Assembly (NCBI RefSeq): GCF_033807575.1
Contig: NC_084721.1
Location: 5,766,001-5,830,000, forward strand
Reading direction: 5' to 3'
Length of the DNA stretch: 64,000 nucleotides
DNA from: Cydia pomonella
Taxonomy: Eukaryota > Arthropoda > Insecta > Lepidoptera > Tortricidae
The notes under the pieces were generated by a model. That model saw only the letters and a list, made by a program, of their open reading frames with translations, did not search any database and had not been told where the DNA came from. A program made the position numbers and the translations under genes. Position 1 is the stretch's first letter. Each line of letters starts with the position of its first letter. Positions 9,732-22,447 of the stretch are shown here, piece by piece.

Positions 9732-12696
9732 ATGTCGACGGACAGTTCAGATGGCAATGCGTGGGTATTTGACTCTCTTGTGGGGTTTCTACACGGTCCT
9801 GTATGGAATGTCCCATTGCAGACTTTTATAGAAGAGAAGTCTCTGCGTGAGTAATCATCTCATACAGTGATTTTTTTTATGGTAGTTATAGACTAATTCT
9901 TCTTACATGTGGTTCATTTTTCAAGTAGCTTTTGAGCCTACAGACAATGGGGATGTCTTGGACAGGCCAGAATACAAGAAGATTCATGATGAATATCGGA
10001 ATCTGGTATGTAACACCCTAATGGCACTACGTTTATTCATTATGTGCACTCCTAACAGGTACCTAGTACCATCCACACAACACTACCAAATGCTGTTTTT
10101 TTAACCTTTTCAACGCCAAAGACCACTAAAACGGTCATCGTCTGTCGTGCCCGCGATGCCAATGACCATTAAAAAGGCTATGGCGGACGTTGTCAAAGCG
10201 ACTTTCCTACGACTACCTGTCAGTTAAGCTTCATATTCGCTCTTCACCAGTTAACTTTTTGGCGTCCATGGCATTTCTTGATACGTGTGGAAAAGCGTTG
10301 AATAGGTTAATTGCGTTGAATTTAAATGTACCAAAGACAAAATTAAATTAAGTAATACGACAGGTAGATGTGATGCTTGGGTCCTTCATGGATGACATTG
10401 GCATCTCCGCGGACCAGTTCGAAGCAGCATGCCGTCTGTCTGCTCGCGATTTGGCGGGATTACCCGCACAGTTTCACCGGCGGCTGTTTGAGCAGATTTG
10501 GGCTGCCAACGACTACGATATCTTCGTTAAGATGATGACGCATAAAAACGTTGAGCTACAGCTGCAGGTTAGTGATCGAAATAGTAGGTATACCTCGTTA
10601 AAATCCGACGACTACATTAGGGAAACATTTATGTATAATCAAAGATTTCCCTGCTCACAGGGTCTCGCTAAGGCAGCCTGGGTCCTGTCAGCATCTTACT
10701 CCCAAGTATTGAGGCAGGCTCCGGTTTTAAGAAAGCGACTACTACTGCAATCTGATCGTTGAACCCATAGAGAAGACTAGACCATTGCCTAATGAGATTT
10801 GAGTAGTTCGGTTTCCTCGCGATGTTATTCTTTTCCTTTTTGAGAAACTCATGGTGCGTGAATTAGATACCGGTATCTGAACCCATCACATCCGATTTGG
10901 GAGTGCCGCGCGTTACAGCTAGGTTAACGACGCTTCATTCCATGTAACTACCTTGTGGCTTTAAGGACGTATAGGTACCTATCTAAACTAAACATGACCT
11001 TGATAACAACAATGTTGTTGACAATGTTTTCTGTCGAAGGCATTAGAGTTGATCGAGAGGCGTTTTGGAGCATTGCCCAACATATTTGCAACCGTACCGG
11101 AGGACCTGGAAACGTCCCGAAGCGACGAGAGCGAAGACTGGCCTGATGCTGATGACGTCATGACTGAGATTAAAGAGTAAACTAATTTTTTATTCTTATT
11201 CCTAACGTGGTTGTTTTAGCCTTGTCCTTTGGAGTATAGGCAAACTACCTAAAGTCAGACCAAGATAATTTAGCAGTGATTTTGATAGTCCAGACTGTGC
11301 AAGTGTTAAGTAAACGTCATAATTTATAGAAGTTTGACGCTTAAAATAACACTTGCACTGCCTGGGCTGTCAAAATCGCTGTTAACTGATCTCGGTCTAA
11401 CTCTACTTACTCAGAATATGATTAGGCACGAACATAAATCTAAACACTGGCGTCCCGCAGTCTCGTACTATCCCCAACGCGATTACAGTTGTTTATAACA
11501 CGTCGGTGGCAAACAAGCATACGGCCCGCCTGATGGTAAGCAGTAACCGTAGCCTATGGACGCCTGCAACTGTTGTTCATTAGAGACTAGTCTATGTACA
11601 CTCGCCTGCCAAGGTGCCTATAAATAATTGAACACGTCTCTATTATCGAGGATTATGTTCCACTGTGTTTGAAAGACAATGTCAAAAAACTAAAGCACGT
11701 TCAGTATTTCAATCTCTTGAGAGGACAAGTTTACACATCCACCCTTAAATAAAATTTTGGTCCTACGTACATAGTTTAAAGCGTGTAATTTCTAGATTAC
11801 AACTCGAAGATTTTGAAGATAACGCCGTCGTGAGCGTCCCTCCTGAAGAAGTGGTGGCTGAAAAGAAAACCCTCTTAACTAAAGCGTCCAAGCTTCAAAG
11901 CTTTGAAAGGAAGGAGGCTCCAGCTGATAAAACGATTAGTCCGCCAGAACTCACTATTCTGGAACCACCAAAACCCGCACCGAAAAAAGTTGAGGTAGGG
12001 GTAGTATTAGGTAGATAATATGATTGCGTAGTAAAAGTCATTCTAATTATAGCGTCTTTTTCACCATTGTGATATAAAAATACCTACTTACATTTTTGGG
12101 TTTCGTAGTCAACTACTACCCTTATAGTTTCGCCACGCCTGTCTGTCTGTCCGTCTGAGGCTTTGCTCCGTAATCGTTAGTTGTAGTTGTCTTTTAGGTG
12201 AGCGAGGAAGAAATCCGTGCGCGCCAGGAATACTTGAAGCAGCAGCGAGACAAACTTCTAGCACTGAAGAAGCAGGTTCGCGAGAAAAGGTTGGGCGCCG
12301 CCGAGATTGGGGCAGAAGGAAAAGGTAGATAATGCAGCTATAACAGAACTTTACGTTCAAATGACTTATCAGAGAACCTACCGCGCCCGAAGAACAAAAT
12401 TTCGTCATCTGCCTTTACTGCTCTTGCATATTCGAGGGAGAAATAAAGAAATTTCAATTTTCGTGGTAGTGCCTCAGATCCACCCGAAGAAATTAATCTT
12501 GATCTAACTAGTAACCTTACCTTACACCCCATGCCTGATTACAGGAGAAGGTCCAAGCAGCCAAGCACGGCCTCGCTCGGCGCGCGTGGCGCAGGCCGCG
12601 CTCGCCGGCGCGCCGCCGCCGCCGATGCCCGACGCCATGCAACTGCGCAAGGCCCTCGCTTCTAAACTGAAGACTGAAGTCGTCGATAATCACTAG
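9732..12696 (+). CDS. CFAP36: Cilia- and flagella-associated protein 36 (7 coding exons)
   Basis: CFAP36 (CCDC104/BARTL1) has a BART-like helical domain that, in vertebrates, binds GTP-loaded ARL3 in cilia. Coding exons are 9732-9846, 9929-10005, 10364-10567, 11040-11176, 11796-11994, 12198-12324 and 12545-12696. Phases agree at every GT-AG junction and give 336 residues (vertebrate proteins about 340). Exon 1 encodes 'WVFDSLVGFLHGPVWNVPLQ' and 'TFIEEK', matching the family start. Exon 3 has 'DDIGISADQFEAAC' and 'DIFVKMMTHKNVELQLQ', the core of the BART-like domain (roughly residues 8-130). Exon 6 gives 'EEEIRARQEYLKQQRDKLLA', the conserved C-terminal coiled-coil, and the end 'MQLRKALASKLKTEV' also fits. 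Exon 2 could instead start at 9926 (adjacent AG), adding one residue. Exon 4 uses an AAG acceptor. Expression in ciliated cells such as sperm and sensory neurons is expected from the family and is not shown here. Confidence 0.93.
11253..11406. mobile_element. MITE family 'TCAGACCAAGATAA', copy 1 (CFAP36 intron 4)
   Basis: The unit begins 'agtcagaccaagataattta' and ends 'cagttaactgatctcggtct' read as its imperfect inverse, with 'gcaagtgttaagtaaacgtcataa' and its inverse 'aacacttgcac' inside. Related copies lie at 16489-16641 and 41836-41978. The arms are about 50 bp each, and the unit is non-coding and about 150 bp long, as expected of a MITE. Confidence 0.75.
11495..11640 (+). repeat. Lepidopteran LINE-end repeat 'GTCGGTGGCAAACAAGCATA', copy 1
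   Basis: Shares 'cgtcggtggcaaacaagcat' and 'ggtaagcagtaaccgtagcc' plus 'tatggacgcctgcaact' with 39598-39665, 46120-46262 and 51872-52205. This is a widespread lepidopteran repeat, probably the 3' end of a non-LTR element. It sits in an intron of CFAP36. Confidence 0.6.
12095..12185 (-). repeat. Fragment of the 'GTTCCGTAG...CCATGTCCGTCTGTCTG' repeat
   Basis: Contains 'cccttatagtttcgccacgc', then '(gtct)n' and 'gaggctttgctccg', which match the dispersed repeats at 2880-2945 and 515-570. It lies immediately upstream of the acceptor of CFAP36 exon 6 (12198), so the repeat end contributes part of that acceptor's upstream tract. Confidence 0.6.
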
Positions 12697-12748
12697 CTGA
12701 ATGTACTTTATGACCGACCGTTACAAATGTAATATTTAAAACAATGAG

Positions 12749-12754
12749 ATTAAA
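12749..12754 (+). other. Probable poly(A) signal of CFAP36 (ATTAAA)
   Basis: An ATTAAA hexamer lies 52 bp past the CFAP36 stop codon. It is a common variant signal, and its distance is plausible for a short 3' UTR. No canonical AATAAA is closer. Confidence 0.4.
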
Positions 12755-12803
12755 AACCCACAGATTATAAATGATTCCAACTGTCCAAGAACATAGTCTT
12801 TAG

Positions 12804-13048
12804 GCCGGCTATAGACATCCGTTGTTTTCGCCGGAAACCGGACCGTTAACGCGAACACCGGGCCAATTCTAGTTTTAGTTATTAGATCCGTTTCCAATAT
12901 GATACTAATCTGTCAGTGTCAAAAGTGACATTTCTTTGGCCTCATCGTCCAGATTTGTACTTTGTTACCGACAGCTACAACTAAGAAAACGAGGCATCGT
13001 CCCCGGACAATTGTCCGGCGAAAACACCGGACGTCTACAACCGGCCGA
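12804..13048. mobile_element. TIR element (GGCCGGCTATAGACATCCG...)
   Basis: The left end 'ggccggctatagacatccg' is the imperfect inverse of the right end 'cggacgtctacaaccggcc', and the arms continue with 'ttttcgccgg' against 'ccggcgaaaa'. About 245 bp, no coding capacity, GC-rich ends: a MITE. Confidence 0.7.
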
Positions 13049-13311
13049 GTCTGTGGATTGTTACTTTGGATTTGGCATGAATAAAGACACATTTTTTTAA
13101 ACGTTTGCAGCACTATTGCGTTAAGCACTGCGCGTTTATTGATCAAGATACCCTGATACCCGATAGGTACATGTGAGTTGCAGGTCTCTCGTAGACTTGT
13201 CAAATCCTAATCTCGTACCCTCTGTGCAATAGTATAGATCGAATCAAGAGCACTTCCTTTCGCCCCTGGAACGTATTATTCGCAAAAAAAGTTCCTTTTG
13301 TCATGCATTTA

Positions 13312-13442
13312 AGGATGACTCAGGCTAGACCGTGCCGTTCAACACGTTATTTTTTATGACGGATGATCAATGATCACGTGGTGCTTTTCATAGAAAACGA
13401 AGCTCCGGCCCGGCCCAAGCCCGGTCTAGCGTGAGTCATCCA
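13312..13442. mobile_element. Short TIR element (GGATGACTCAGGCTAGACCG...)
   Basis: The left end 'ggatgactcaggctagaccg' is the imperfect inverse of the right end 'cggtctagcgtgagtcatcc'. The 131-bp unit is non-coding and resembles a MITE. Confidence 0.75.
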
Positions 13443-13447
13443 CTCCA

Positions 13448-13560
13448 ATGGTTCGTGTCATCCACGATGACGCGCAAACTTGTCAAATCTAACCGTTAAT
13501 AACATGACAATACGAATCAAGGCACGCGTACATCGAATCTTGTAAGGCAACCATATTATG
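13448..13560. repeat. One-sided copy of the element at 47700-48188
   Basis: 'tcatccacgatgacgcgcaa', 'gtcaaatctaac' and 'aataacatgacaa...gtcaaggcacgcg' are shared with the left arm of the 489-bp TIR element at 47700-48188. Only one arm is present, so this is a truncated or solo end. Confidence 0.6.
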
Positions 13561-14173
13561 TATACTTAACTATCTTATTTTAGTAGCAATGCCACTCCTA
13601 TTAGTATCAGAAGGCTCATAATTTTTACCATATAAAAAAGAAGAATCCAGGGCATTTAAGCAAGATAGTTTAATCCCCTTAACAGTTGTCAAACTAGCGG
13701 AAACAGCCGCTTTACTTTATAGGTATTGTGATTTCAGGATAATAAGCTAACTTGATTGTGATTAGGTATTGGAAAATAAAATAAAACTTGACGTCGTATT
13801 TACCTTATATTTATATTGCTTACTTAACTAGTGACATCATAATAATAGCATTATGTATAGTAAGCTTATTATTTTACACAACTTGCCAATAGGTAAATCT
13901 ATTTTTCACTTTAATTTGTGTATAAATTAGTTTGATGGTTATCCATCGAGAGATAAAAAATATTCATCGTTACAGTCTACGTTCACCTACGACTTCGTGT
14001 TTTATTCATTTAAGACGTTATTTCAAGGAATATAAAGGTTTAGACTAGCAAGATCTTGCATGCAATATTCATTACATTGCGGTATCTGATCAAACTTTAA
14101 TACAGTTTACCTTAGTAGTCTGCAATGTAACGTAAATTGCATGCGGGTTCTTGTTAGTTTAATCTTCGCTTAT

Positions 14174-14345
14174 GTGTAAGACCTGAGTGGACGCTCTCGC
14201 CGGGGCGTGCAGCGTGGCGTCGGGCTCACGAGTGCTGTGAGCAGCGTGCACTAAGGCCGCTCCTATACGTTTGCATTTGTTTAAAATGCACGCCGCACGC
14301 CCCGCCCCGCTGCACGCTCAACTTGAGCGTCCACTCTGCCCTTAC
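14174..14345. mobile_element. GC-rich TIR element (GAGTGGACGCTC...GAGCGTCCACTC)
   Basis: The left arm 'gtaagacctgagtggacgct' is the inverse of the right arm 'gagcgtccactctgccctta'. The interior is GC-rich, with 'ggggcgtgcagcgtgg' mirrored by 'cgccccgctgcacgc'. The 172-bp hairpin is non-coding. Confidence 0.7.
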
Positions 14346-15042
14346 ACTAAGAGTTGCATGTATAATATAATCTAATTGACGGCTCAATGCTATTAACACG
14401 CGGCTGTTGGCAGATTTGAAATAAAATTATTACATAAACGCTTCATATTTACAATATACTCTGTCAATTCATACCACGTATGTAATAATGAATTTCCCCT
14501 CTCGTTTACTGTGCACTTTTTATTTATGAACGCCTAGGCTTTTAAATAAATAGCTTTATAAGAAAATGTCCGAAGGACTAGCAATAATTTACAAAGTGTG
14601 ACCATTTTTCCGATGTAGCAAATTGGATGCAGAGATCAAATATTGTGGTTCCGAAAATTGATATGTATTGAGAGCAATTTGCAGTAAAAGTGTTGTTGTT
14701 TTTGAAATTGTGTCTTTATATTCGCAACATCAGTGTTGAATAATCTCCTATTATTTTATGTAGCGTTATTACAATATGACACGGTAACCTTACAAGACGC
14801 AATTTCTGAAGAATGGTTTTTTAGTCCTTTGGTAGCAAAGTCTTTTCGTTCCTCTGAACTAGTTCAAACTACAATTTAAAGCCATCAATTGCATAATGAG
14901 CATACTAGTAATAAAATTTAGCATGTGTTTGATAACATCAAGGACGTGATATCGCGTCGAAAAAAATATATGATTATTGAATTAGTTACCAAGACATCTG
15001 ACACAGCCTTTTGGTGTCAAACGAAGGAAGAAAGTTGGTTAT

Positions 15043-15195
15043 CAATTATAATATAAATAGTGCATTGCGATACAAGTGCGAAAAATAGGAAATTCGAAAC
15101 GAGTGGCGATAAATTAAAACACGACCGAAGGGAGTGTTTTAAATCGACACGAGTTGCGAATTACCTATTCGCACATGTACAACGTTTTACAATAC
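15043..15195. repeat. Dispersed repeat 'ACAAGTGCGAAAAATAGGAAATTCG...'
   Basis: The half-palindrome 'tacaagtgcgaaaaatagga' plus 'aattcg' is mirrored by 'cgaattacctattcgcacat', with the central 'aaaacacgaccgaagggagt' plus 'gttttaaa'. I recognise this as a common lepidopteran dispersed unit. It is non-coding. Confidence 0.6.
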
Positions 15196-16488
15196 ATAGT
15201 CCCTTTAAGTTTTCGACATAGTTACGTAATGTACTTATTATCGCATTAGTGCGGCAAAGTAGCAACATTAACTATAAAATATTTTCTAATAATTTAGAAT
15301 CTGCTCAGTAGTTTCAGAACTAGACGATTGATTCAAATGAAATGCGAACAAAGGACAATAAAATCAATCCTCGACTCAGTTCTAATACACCGGTCTGCAT
15401 ACATTCCACTAAATGTATCAAACTCACATTTTAAATAAACCGAAACATGGCTTTTTAACTATGCTTTATACTAACTCGCATACCATTAACGATTATATGC
15501 AACAATTAATAAGATGTATAAATAATTATTCGGGGCAAAGTTTATATGATCGCATACCATTGCCCCTAGATAGCAAAAGCCGAAATAATGCTTTGGTCCT
15601 GAATTTTATCGATTCCTTACAATTTATTAAATCTAAATTTCGTACCGAAAGTGTAGTACTTAACAAATACTATTTGTAACGATTATATGATGCCGTGTAA
15701 GTTTACTGTACATAATAACGTTTGTTAATATTTTTACAAACTTATGGCTACGACTTAAAACCCAAATCCTCTTCCTAAACCTTCGAAATGATTGGGTAAA
15801 GAAGCGAAATTTTAGCGCAACGAAATATCGTCGCTATACTTACTCAAACTAGCATCTGATATACAAATCTAATATACAGATACGAGGTTGAGTAAGTATA
15901 ACGACGATATGCGATAAAGCAATATTATAAGATCATATTTCTATTATTCTCGCCTGTTACGTTGTGCTAACTTTTTGCGTTGTCGTAGCGAAGTTTTCTC
16001 GCTCATTATAGACGTTTCGTGACGCTACATAGCACTTCAAGCGTTCTATTTAGTGCAAATGGTTTAGTGCGATTGTATTAAGTATATAAAATTATTAAAA
16101 TAATGCTCTGTTACGCTGCAAATACTAATGTAGCGTTCCGTACCGTCGATGTTAAGTCGATTGACTACGCAAGTCAACGAAAATGGACGTGATTTTTCTA
16201 TAAAACTTTCTAGTACTTTTACAGTAAAAGACGAAACTGTTCGTTGGTTTGCGTAGACAGCGACATCTACGATTATTCGTCTCGTTCAATCATTGTCGAA
16301 TAAATGCAGGGACGAAAACAGCTGTGTTCTGGAGAAAAACATTTTTTTTTTATGAATCAGATTATGACGAAACGTAATACATGCAAAATGTCGTGGTCAA
16401 GCATCAATCATAGTTGATGAAACAACTTGCCAAAACTATGTGCCACCCTCGATTACTTTTCCAAGTAGATATATGTATGTTTATCACT

Positions 16489-16641
16489 AGAATCAGACCA
16501 TGCTAAATTAGCCACGATTTTGATAGCCCAGCTTGTGCAAGTGTTAAGTAAACGTCATAACTTCATAGAAGTTTGACGTAATAACACGTGCACTGCTTGG
16601 GCTGTCAAAACCGCTGCCAACTTATATTGGCCCGACTCTAC
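16489..16641. mobile_element. MITE family 'TCAGACCAAGATAA', copy 2
   Basis: Begins 'agaatcagaccatgctaaat' and ends 'tggcccgactct', with the inner 'gcaagtgttaagtaaacgtc' and 'ataacacgtgcac' seen in the copies at 11253-11406 and 41836-41978. It is intergenic. Confidence 0.7.
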
Positions 16642-17954
16642 AGTTCTCGACCAAGAGTATCTGCATTGTTCTTCATATAGAGACATACTTATCTCTTTTG
16701 GTCAACCTTTTCGACGCCGTGTCATACACGAAAGCAATTACTCAGACGCCACGCCACCGAGGTGTCAAAACTAAAATTGAACTTTATACTTATGCATGTA
16801 GGTCTAAGTTGCTGTGACGTATTATTCCGTCGTTGGCGTTGGACCTGCGGTTCGCATATATCCGGCATCGAAAAACTTAAGTAATTAGAGAATGGTAGAT
16901 GGTTTTGAAACGTAGTCTGATCCGCTACTTTTGATGCTGATTGATGAAATTCTTGGAGGATTGGAAGATACGGCAAAAAAGACGAGATCTTATTGACTTC
17001 TAGGTTTTTCTTCGGAACACAGCACCAACCAGTAACAAGACCCCAGCTGACATAACGCAACATAAAAGTAGTAGTGCGATATCTGATCTTTCGTAACTGC
17101 ATTGGAGAAGTCATTCAATTTTGTACCTCGTGCTAATATCATAAGATAAAATGTTCTAACCTCCTAAGGTCCAGCTATACAAATGAGCAATCCAAATTTT
17201 ACCACTGAAATTTGAGCCTTTAATGGAGAAAATAGGGTTTGATTTTTCGTCGATCGACGAAACAAAGCAAGTGCAACTCTGTTCCGATTGAATATTCATC
17301 GAACTGAATAAGTAGGTAGGTAGGACTTTGGGCCTTAGGAGGATAAAGATGTTCATGTACTGCTGCATATTTGTATGGCAGATGCCCACTGCAGCACAGG
17401 TCACTGTTTATGTTAAAATGTTGATTATAATTGGTGCCCAATCATATGTTGTTGGCTATTAACTTGGAATTTTTAATCAGTATAAAGAGTATAAAATAAA
17501 AAAAGATTTTGTATATTACACAACATGCAATGTCGATATTTAGATAAAATATTTTTTTTTTATAATTATCGATAAATCATTAGATGGCTCCAGTTAAAAA
17601 TAACTACCTAATAACCAACATAAGTATGCCAACTGGGGGCTAAATTATGCCAAAACGTTTTTCAACAAAGATATTTCCCTTTTCCATCGCGGATTTTCAT
17701 CAGTTACGATAACGTACATTACAAAAATTAATTTTATTTACAAAACACGTACCGTAAAACTAGAGGTTAACAGTAATAAAATGAAATGGACCTTAATCTG
17801 ATACAATTATCACATACACATTACTTTCTGCAGTATAAAACCTACAATCACCATAAACAGACATGAATAAGAATTCGTTGAGAGTACAGAAAGAATCGTA
17901 TACAATTTGAATGTTGGGGTTGACAAAATAAAACTAGTAATCTATAAAAAATCA

Positions 17955-18329
17955 TTTGACAGTTGCAAGGCTTGGAACCGGTTTTAAAAATAGCGGTAAA
18001 TACCGGTTTATTTTGGTTTTACTCCGAACTTTCATAAGAACGCAAACGTTTTAAGAACTTTATTGTAACCTTAATATACCGGTTTAATCAACGAGCGACG
18101 AGACGGCCGGCCGGCCCAGTGGTGTGCCGCGTAAACAAAGACCGTAGGAAGAAACTGGTTTCTATTGTTCTAAATCGGTTAATCTGACAAGAACTTTAAG
18201 GAAATGTTCTCTTAAAAACCGGTTTAACAATAACGGTTTTACGAACGAAACTGAAATTAAAAGGTTCTGCGCCAAGTACATAATAACGCTTTGGAAATTA
18301 ACCGCTTCCCGAGCCTTGCAACTGTCAAA
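17955..18329. mobile_element. TIR element (TTTGACAGTTGCAAGGC...)
   Basis: The ends 'tttgacagttgcaaggct' and 'gagccttgcaactgtcaaa' are nearly perfect inverted repeats 375 bp apart. The interior carries many 'ccggttta'/'taaaccgg' motifs in both orientations. No transposase frame is present, so it is non-autonomous. Confidence 0.75.
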
Positions 18330-19835
18330 GTTTTTTTATATATCACTAGTTTTATTCTATGGGATCTGGCTTAAACGCTTAAAATTCCAAAGAAAAAAAC
18401 AAGACTGACACTATTTATAAAATTGACAAATGCCAGCGCCATCTGTAAAATACTTCGACTGGCCGGAAGCAAGAAGGCCGACATGCAAGTCTTTCTTTAT
18501 TCGATAAAATACAAAACCATCTTGCAAAATATTATTCCATGTTCAATACTTTGCTTAAAACATTGCTGTGGTAAACAAGGGAAGTATCATAAATGTTGTC
18601 TCTTCTGATATATTTATAAACTAATGGATTAGGATGGCAAAATATGATTTATAGAATACTATAAATCATACATCTGTATTGAACAGAGGTTACTTATAGA
18701 TGCCCAGTAGGACAGTAAGGGCGGTCACAGACTAGCGTTTTATACGACATGTAGGGAAAAGTCACGCGCGTGTAAACTCGTAAAAACTAAATGTAAGGAA
18801 ATATAACGCGCGTGTAAGCTAGTGTTCAGACCTAAGGAAAACTAGAAAAAAATGTTTCAAATAGTGTTCTAACTTACTACTAGGACAACTGCTGAATTTT
18901 GAAATCAACCTTGTGTAAAACGACACAATAGAATATGTGTAGAATCTGACCACGCTAACTTTGCATACTGTTAGCCGTTGTTATATACATATTACCAAAG
19001 ATAATTGAGTATAGAGGCGGATTGTCAAATTAAATTTTGCAGTCTACTAAATTTACTGCCATTTTTCTACACAGGATTAATAATCTTAGTTTGACATACA
19101 GCTATATGACCCATGTTCTTTCACTGAAATGAGAAGAAATCAAACGGTGTCGCCATTTACACGAGTATAGGCCAAAGGTATACTTTCTTGATTTTTAGAG
19201 GCACGTTTTTTTTATTAGACTTTATTTATCTTTTACTGCGTTATATATATATTTGATGTCACATACATATCCCTAAACGCTCCATATACTTGACGTAACA
19301 CTTGGCATGAAAACTTAGTGTGGTCCGATTCTGTGTATGCTAATTAGAGCATTAGCGTTTGAACTCTTTGAGCACCCCCTTAAAACTGCAGCGACTTTGT
19401 AAGGACAAAGTGTGGTGTGCCACTATAAACGCCCTCGTTTTTTTTAGGACTGGCGTTTGTGGCGACCCACACTCTGTCACTAGCCAAGCCGATGCTGAGT
19501 TAGCTTGATTAGAAGACTAAAACCGAATTTATGTTTCTGTACTCTCAACAAAGAGCGCCTAAGATTAAATTTAGAAAAATAAAAGTATTCTCACAATAAA
19601 TAAGTCATCGTATATTTACAAAATGGATGTTTTTAATATGAAGGTCATATCACCTATTGGACATTCACCTTGTTCAACGCCTTCTTACATAACCAAGAAC
19701 TAAACTTATGACGTATTTCATAGTGGCGGTTATAATTAATATTTTGTCATTTGAGTAAAAACAAAATGATATTGGCTTTCTGCCAAATATTGAGAACTTA
19801 GTCTAAGGTGACTGTAGCAGAAGTGTTTGTGTCGA

Positions 19836-19968
19836 AGTCTAGTCCCATTTTGTCGCTTACCATAAGGACGAAATTTGCTTTTATCATTATACGAGTAACC
19901 TGTCAAAGCGTCCTTATGGCAAACGACAAAGTGGATTGGACTTTTTGCTTGGGAACGACACGTTTATC
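19836..19968. repeat. Hairpin MITE-like repeat (family also at 3878-3998)
   Basis: Shares 'ccataaggacgaaatttgct', 'cctgtcaaagcgtccttatg' and 'gactttttgcttggga' with the first copy. The second half inverts the first around the centre. Non-coding. Confidence 0.65.
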
Positions 19969-20180
19969 CTTCTCACAGCTTTTTGTGGAGAGTGATGGCT
20001 AAATTAATATTCTTATGCAACTGTTGCATAATTGAGGTCATTAAACGCGAAGCGTGAGTTGCGTAAGTCACAGGCGAGCCTCATACAGAAAAGTGCCAAA
20101 AGTGTGTTTATATAGTGCTGTACATAGGTGTAAGTTTCCACAAAAGGCTATAAGAAAAAAAAAAAATCAAGGTACAGTTG

Positions 20181-20315
20181 CCATCATATACATCGGAGCG
20201 GCCAAGATACTCAAAAATATCTATAGACGTACCTGACAATCGGATGCAGTGTGCACTGCGCCTAGAGGTGTGTACATATATTTGTGAGCACCTTGGCCGG
20301 TCCGATATATCTGAT
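20181..20315. repeat. Hairpin repeat 'ATCGGAGCGGCCAAGA...' copy 1
   Basis: 'acatcggagcggccaagata' and 'caccttggccggtccgatat' are imperfect inverse arms. The copy at 26440-26565 has the same architecture, with 'atatcagagcggccaagacg' and 'cacctcggccgctccgatat'. Short, non-coding, MITE-like. Confidence 0.65.
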
Positions 20316-20676
20316 TGCGCCTGCAGTCCCTTAGCCAAATTAGCCTCGTTTCCTTTATTATTTGAATCACGTTTGAGAGCTGCACATTAACATTGGTTAC
20401 AAATAAACAAACTGGCCTTCATTCACGGAAATATGTATGTAATATGTGAACGGAATAGTGAACTATAATTTCTACACACATTTTTACACTTGCATCTCAC
20501 ATTCAATATGTATCCAAATACCACTCAGTTTTCTCTTTGTACTTTTGCGATTTTACACCTTCAGAAAAATGATCTAAACAAAAAAAAACATTTCACATTA
20601 AATACGTTATCCTACGTTTTAAATATATTTGTTCTAAACTGTAAATGTGTCAGTGTGGAAGCATTTGATATTTTTG

Positions 20677-20812
20677 TACAGCCAAGGTATTAAATATCGA
20701 CACGGACGAAGCGACAAAAATATGTACACACTACCTTGATGTATGGCCAATGAGGTCGTGTATACATATTTTAGGCACTTTGCCCGTGTCGATATTTAAT
20801 ACCTTGACTGTA
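20677..20812. mobile_element. Hairpin element (ACAAGGTATTAAATATCGACACGG...)
   Basis: The arm 'ccaaggtattaaatatcgac' plus 'acgg' is mirrored by 'ccgtgtcgatatttaatacc' plus 'ttg', and 'aaatatgtacacactacc' by 'gtgtatacatattt'. A 136-bp foldback with no coding capacity. Confidence 0.7.
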
Positions 20813-21539
20813 CCTAGGACCCTCCGTAAGTAAAAAGTTACTATGTTACATAATGATGGATACAACGGAGACTGATGTTGCGCAGCGATATTTGTACGAC
20901 TGTATTTGCGTTTACATAAGGAACTTTATGATACAATCTCTAACTGATTTGACAAATTGATCTGCATGGAGTGTCTTTAACCTTTTGAACGCCAAGAACC
21001 TATAGGTTTTATGGCGGACGTTGTCAAAGTAACCTTCACACTTTCGAGTTAGGTTTACATTAGCTCGCTTGCGCCCGGGAGCTTGGCGTTTGAGTGATGT
21101 TTATGACATAAAGCGTTCAAAGGGTTAAAAAATACATAGAAAACATCCATAACACAAGAACAAATATTTGTGATGATGAACACACTTCTAAATGTTTTCC
21201 ATTCTCAATAATTTAAATGTTATTGACACAATGAATAACTAGGTTCATAGGTTATCCTTTTTTTTTTTCAAAATTTGAAATACATTTTTTTTTATATAAA
21301 AAGCGAAACCTATAAACCTAGAATATTTTATGCTGAAACTATCGACATCAAAATCAAAGTGATTTGTTAAGAATTCGTTAGTCGAAAACGTTTTCTTCCG
21401 AAATGGGTCAATCATAGAAAAATTACTGTTATTTCGTTAGGATCGCAAAGCAATTCTTCCCTTTTAAAGTCCCATAAGCCGTGGGCTTAAGCATCGTATA
21501 GTTGATTTAAAAAAAACCTTAGTCGAAACTTAAATGATT

Positions 21540-21705
21540 ACTAGACCCGCCGCGGCTTCGCACGGGTTACCCAAAACCTTTTTACAAATTATACACCTAA
21601 ACCTTCCTCAAGAATTTCTCTATTGATAGTTGAAAACCGCATGAGAATCCGTTCAGTAATTTTTGAGTTTATCAACAACATACGCGACAGACGCGGCATG
21701 CAAAA
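21540..21705 (+). repeat. Dispersed repeat 'CCCGCCGCGGCTTCGCACGGGT', copy 1
   Basis: Shares 'cggcttcgcacgggtt', 'aaattatacacctaaacctt' and 'aatccgttcagt...ttttgagttt' with 49190-49365 and, on the other strand, 58655-58800. This is a unit very common in moth genomes. It is non-coding and its class cannot be read from the sequence alone. Confidence 0.6.
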
Positions 21706-22447
21706 TCAGATTTAACTAGTGATACCTGTTTATATCTGTTCATATTGACCAAATTAGTAACCCTCATTCTTTCATTGATTGACATGCTCATAGTAGATCT
21801 GCTGATCGAAATTACATAGACGTAAGGCTGCCTTCCCAACGAACCAGATGAGGAAAAGTGCGGGAATCATCCAATAGCATTGTTTGTAACCCAACCGGAG
21901 AAGAGAACCAATGCTATTATTATTCCTGCACACTATTTCTCTGCCACAGTGGAAATGCAGCCTAACATTCTTCATGTTAACGCAAATACTTTTCAACAGT
22001 TAACACTATTTATGTATAAAATAAGGCTACGCTGCAAGTACACTCAGCCTCGTTGGCCATCAAAAACAATTCCTGCTCCACATTTGATAAACATAACGTC
22101 CCTAACACTCTGAGATGCCATACGAAGTTAATTTTAATTAGTATGAAGATTTCATATGCTAATTAATTAGAATTACTACGTTACATGGGCGCAACACGGC
22201 TACGGCACTTATTTATGAACGTTCCGAATAATAACTACTCGATGGATCATAACGTAGTCACACTGATGCAAATTCGCATGTCACTCTGGAGTTTGAGCGT
22301 GACAGCGCTATGCACGTATATAGCGATATCCCGCTCGCCAACCGGAGCGACGTGTGATTTTGTATCCAATGTGAAAACCACCTAAAAAAAGTTTCTGCCA
22401 AATGCCTACAGACATTCATAGAGTTCTAATAGAGTATCTATTTAATG

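Noticed and set aside
15413..15679. 88-aa plus-strand open frame as a gene
   Set aside because: Composition follows the AT-rich background and I see no family motif or neighbouring exon in phase. It stays possible but unsupported.
16722..17114. 130-aa minus-strand open frame as a gene
   Set aside because: No recognisable motif or domain, no similarity among copies, no supporting splice structure. The surrounding region is MITE-rich intergenic DNA. Length alone is not enough in 10 kb of sequence.
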